Below are positions 61,155-64,000 of a DNA stretch of 64,000 nt, piece after piece. The notes under the pieces are model-generated. The model was not told the origin of the DNA. It saw only the letters and a list, made by a program, of their open reading frames with translations, and did not search any database. This stretch comes from a virus: positions 124,001 to 188,000 of the IMG/VR virus record IMGVR_UViG_3300032516_000001, one strand, 5' to 3'. The translations under genes were made by a program, and so were the position numbers. How positions within the stretch are numbered: the stretch's first letter is position 1; the number at the start of each line of letters is the position of its first letter.

Positions 61155-61874
61155 TTAGATTATTGGGAAGTATAGACTATGGGAAATGAAATGATATGAA
61201 ACAGTCGAGATTTCCCTATATCTTATCCCCAGTTTTCCTTCAACAAGAAGATCATAAACCTCTTGATACAAAGATGCGCGTCTAAAAAGGTGATTTTCAA
61301 CGAGAATCTTTGGACAAAAATTAGATATTAGATTCTTAGCGCCTTTTATAACTTCTCCTTCGGCCCCCTCAACGTCTAACTTCATCCAATCTACGCGCGA
61401 TAGATTAACCGAAGTCATCCATGAATCGATCGTAGTTACCGGAATAACATCCAGAGGTAATCCGTTTGCCGGCCCATCCGGAATTGCGGGAGAGTCAGCA
61501 TAAAATTCTTGTGTATCAACGTTTAACCAACCATCACGATCATAGACTCCAGATTCAATAACACAACATTTATCAGCCCATCCATTTAGCGCTAAAGTCT
61601 CACGCATCAACTGTGCCCCGGTATCAATGACCCCTCTTCCCGTATAAGGAGACCAAGCCCATACATAAGAGGCCCCCTGAGACAAAGCCGGCATCGTGTA
61701 TGAGCCGTAGGAAGCCCCGATATCGAAAACAACATCATCCGGGAGTATGTGCCAATTCCTATCTCTAACGGATGACTCATCTTCGAATGAATACCAACTC
61801 GGGTGGTCCTTGGTTTCTGTAGTATAAGCGATCTTATACATCTTTCCTCGAAACGTGAGTTCTTTTATGAGCAT
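61155..61874 (-). CDS. FkbM-like methyltransferase (tandem copy 1)
   Basis: This 239-aa paralogue of the next gene has VVFDIGASYGSYTMPALSQG and WMKLDVEGAEGEVIKGAKN. It carries an insert of about nine residues near 130 relative to the other copy. The pair arose by tandem duplication. Different substrates are likely, but not shown by sequence. Confidence 0.8.
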   Translation of the reverse strand: MLIKELTFRGKMYKIAYTTETKDHPSWYSFEDESSVRDRNWHILPDDVVFDIGASYGSYTMPALSQGASYVWAWSPYTGRGVIDTGAQLMRETLALNGWADKCCVIESGVYDRDGWLNVDTQEFYADSPAIPDGPANGLPLDVIPVTTIDSWMTSVNLSRVDWMKLDVEGAEGEVIKGAKNLISNFCPKILVENHLFRRASLYQEVYDLLVEGKLGIRYREISTVSYHFISHSLYFPII

Positions 61875-61882
61875 ATGGCTAC

Positions 61883-64000
61883 CTAACTAGCTGCTTTATA
61901 CATAGGAACGATGTTTTGTTCGACATCCTTAATAATGTCGTATAACATTTTCTCCCAATCAACAGCAAGAGAATCCCATCCGAAATTATTCTTGGCGTAT
62001 TGTTGCAGGGATATTCTATCTTCGTTCCCAAATTTAGTCATTGCCTGTATAACAGCATTGGTCCATTTGTCTTGATAATCTTCTGAAAGCCAATCACCAG
62101 GAATCATATAACCACGCGGACCAACCGTTTCGTTCAAAGCGGCGATCGGTGACGTCACCATTCGTAATCCGGCCGCTTGTGCTTCCATAGCAGTAATACA
62201 GCTTGATTCGGAAAACCATGTCGAATATGCCCAAACACCTGAAGAAAGAAACTCTTTAGCTAATTCTATTTGGTTAATTCTGTCTTTGAAAAATATCCCG
62301 TATTTTTTACCATCTTCAAGTTGTTGCTTTAAACGAGCAATCAAAGCAAGTTGACCACGATCATTCATACTCGTGGCTGAAACCTCCCAATTTTTAAATC
62401 CATAAAATACATGTAATTCCGCATCAACAATTTTTTCACGAATCCTGGGCCAACAACACATAGCAACTTCAAGACCACGATCCGGGCTTGAACTATAAAC
62501 GGCTTTATGCGGGTTACGATCAATTTTGAAATTAAACCTATCTAAATCTATACCATTACGGGTAGTAATAACCTGAGATGGATGAACAAATTTGTGAACA
62601 GACAAGAAGAAATCGTGGTGCCACTCACTAAGAACCAAGAATCGGTCGATTTTCAACGCTCGTTCATGAGTAAGGGCGCCTCCAAGATGAATATCATGTA
62701 CCCAACAAAACGATACCTTATATTTGATATTATATTCACTATCCATTATATGTGGACGGCGTGAAGTAATGAATACGTCGCATTCTATGTTTCTACAATT
62801 AGTATGATGTATGTAATCAACACCATCATACTTCCCCTCAATTCCTAAACAATCCCCGTAAACACGTACTTTGTGTCCTTTAGCTGCCAGTCTCTTTCCC
62901 ATCTCGATGACAGCAGTTTCTGATCCGCCAATACCACCATCACGCATAGTTGCCGGCGTCCATGGTTCACAACTATTTCCTATATAGAATACTATATCCA
63001 GTTTTGGTGCGACAGAAGTTTCTAATTTTGGCGTAACAGGAGTATCTGACTGTGCGACGCTCGATCCAGACGTAGTTGAACAAACTTTAGGAATAGTCTC
63101 AGACTCACCTACAAACGAAATAGATGCTCTTCCATGAATAACGTTTATGACGAAACTTCTTACTTGTTCATCGATTACATTGCTATTCAATAACGTATTC
63201 AGACCCTGCTCTATTTTCTGTCGTGCAAAGAATTCTTCATATAATTTTTTGTTCAAAAGTAAACTGTCATCAGGTTTAATCAATAGTGCCTTATTCACAC
63301 TTTCAAGAGCACCGCCTACATCTCCTATTTTATTTAGAGCTAGATTTAGATAACGGTGAATATCAAAATCTCGTTCGATTGGATTAACAAACAGAATAGT
63401 TTTTGTAGGCGGAAGCTGTAGTCCTAATTTAGCAAAATGAACGCTTTTCTCCCAATTTCGGTGTTCATTTGGTCCGCCCCGCTGTGCTAGATAATAATAA
63501 CTCTTGGCTAGAGAAAAATAAGCTTCGGCCCAACCCTCGCGCACAGTTAACGCTTTAAGTGCCCATTCGACAGCATTATCATAGTCACCCCTATTTTGAT
63601 AATGCTTGGCAATCTCGAGACATGCTAAAAATTTTTCATCGTCCCATCCTGATAATTCAACATAACGCTTATGAAATTTGATAGAACTTTCTATATCACC
63701 ATTGTTTGCATACTCCAACCCAAGGTAATATAATTGTCGTATATCTGATTCGCCAACCTTTGCAAAATGAGCCTTGAGAATTCTTAAGTTTCTGCCGGAC
63801 TCAATAACCTTGCCCGATTGCATTCTGCGATGGATAATTGTTATACTGTCTTTTTGGTCCATCCATGTAGATCGTTTTGGTACTAACACTTCATGGACCG
63901 GGCCAGTCCATTTAAAAGCTTCTTTAGGAGTTACAATTCTTTCTCGATAGTGGTAGCAAGTAATATTGCCTTTTTCATCATGAGCATACTCATACGGTAA
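61883..64000 (-). CDS. TPR-containing glycosyltransferase, partial (runs off right edge)
   Basis: The frame stays open past the right edge: before the GTG at 63889 it reads LPYEYAHDEKGNITCYHYRE ... WTGPVHEVL without a stop, so the true start lies outside. That upstream sequence resembles the end of a GT2 domain. Next come tetratricopeptide-like repeats (about 90-220 aa downstream), then a GT4-type domain (YIGNSCEPWTPATM, GGSETAVIEMGKRLAAKGHK) with the E-x7-E motif in ESSCITAMEAQ. The protein probably transfers sugars to a peptide or glycan bound through the TPR. It is the first gene of the operon visible here. Confidence 0.78.
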   Translation of the reverse strand, partial: LPYEYAHDEKGNITCYHYRERIVTPKEAFKWTGPVHEVLVPKRSTWMDQKDSITIIHRRMQSGKVIESGRNLRILKAHFAKVGESDIRQLYYLGLEYANNGDIESSIKFHKRYVELSGWDDEKFLACLEIAKHYQNRGDYDNAVEWALKALTVREGWAEAYFSLAKSYYYLAQRGGPNEHRNWEKSVHFAKLGLQLPPTKTILFVNPIERDFDIHRYLNLALNKIGDVGGALESVNKALLIKPDDSLLLNKKLYEEFFARQKIEQGLNTLLNSNVIDEQVRSFVINVIHGRASISFVGESETIPKVCSTTSGSSVAQSDTPVTPKLETSVAPKLDIVFYIGNSCEPWTPATMRDGGIGGSETAVIEMGKRLAAKGHKVRVYGDCLGIEGKYDGVDYIHHTNCRNIECDVFITSRRPHIMDSEYNIKYKVSFCWVHDIHLGGALTHERALKIDRFLVLSEWHHDFFLSVHKFVHPSQVITTRNGIDLDRFNFKIDRNPHKAVYSSSPDRGLEVAMCCWPRIREKIVDAELHVFYGFKNWEVSATSMNDRGQLALIARLKQQLEDGKKYGIFFKDRINQIELAKEFLSSGVWAYSTWFSESSCITAMEAQAAGLRMVTSPIAALNETVGPRGYMIPGDWLSEDYQDKWTNAVIQAMTKFGNEDRISLQQYAKNNFGWDSLAVDWEKMLYDIIKDVEQNIVPMYKAAS

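Overview
The window is a piece of a large tailed-phage (myovirus) genome. It has a contractile tail sheath, tail tube, tape measure and other virion genes. It has no host housekeeping block, rRNA or recognisable tRNA. Base composition is AT-rich, most genes lie on the minus strand, and neighbours often overlap by ATGA. The gene content (purB, DNA ligase, NADAR, a large sugar/glycosyltransferase operon, two inteins and about ten free-standing homing-type endonucleases) suggests a jumbo phage. The host cannot be named. Many genes lack a clear Shine-Dalgarno sequence, while others have a good one (AGGAG or AAGGAG).

Layout, left to right. (1) 1-31500: virion/tail module. In transcription order (right to left) it holds neck-type and helical proteins, an actin-like ATPase, a SAP-domain protein, a 403-aa structural protein, a zinc-ribbon protein, a 1567-aa tail sheath, small structural and secreted proteins, an AAA+ ATPase, a collagen-like protein, the likely tail tube, two likely tail-assembly chaperones, the tape measure and a protein running off the left edge. 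Almost every boundary in this module carries a homing-type endonuclease (HNH, Vsr/EDxHD-like or GIY-YIG). (2) 31485-39226: accessory genes. These are adenylosuccinate lyase, a papain-like protease with a small lipoprotein, a NADAR-family protein, a metallophosphoesterase, many small cysteine-rich proteins that share a C-terminal tail, and a roughly 370-nt structured RNA at about 37686-38031. (3) 39244-42407: two more endonucleases separated by a gene-free stretch with four 21-bp tandem repeats. (4) 42470-47062: a structural protein, a protein with LRV/HEAT-like repeats, a head-associated-type protein, plus-strand small genes and a minimal ATP-dependent DNA ligase. (5) 47055-64000: a compact 13-gene minus-strand operon for nucleotide-sugar synthesis, methylation and glycosyl transfer. 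Its decarboxylase/epimerase gene is interrupted by two complete LAGLIDADG inteins.

How it fits together. The tail module builds the contractile tail. The sugar operon probably makes and transfers an unusual, heavily methylated glycan, to virion proteins or to the host surface; the target is not visible here. The selfish elements sit tightly against conserved virion genes, one is fused in frame to a zinc-ribbon gene, and three carry a C-terminal acyltransferase-like domain, two of which resemble phage Mu Mom. The strongest candidates for something new are the structured RNA, the nuclease-acyltransferase fusions, the endonuclease/zinc-ribbon fusion with a preserved internal TTG start, and two short peptide motifs that recur at the ends of otherwise unrelated proteins.
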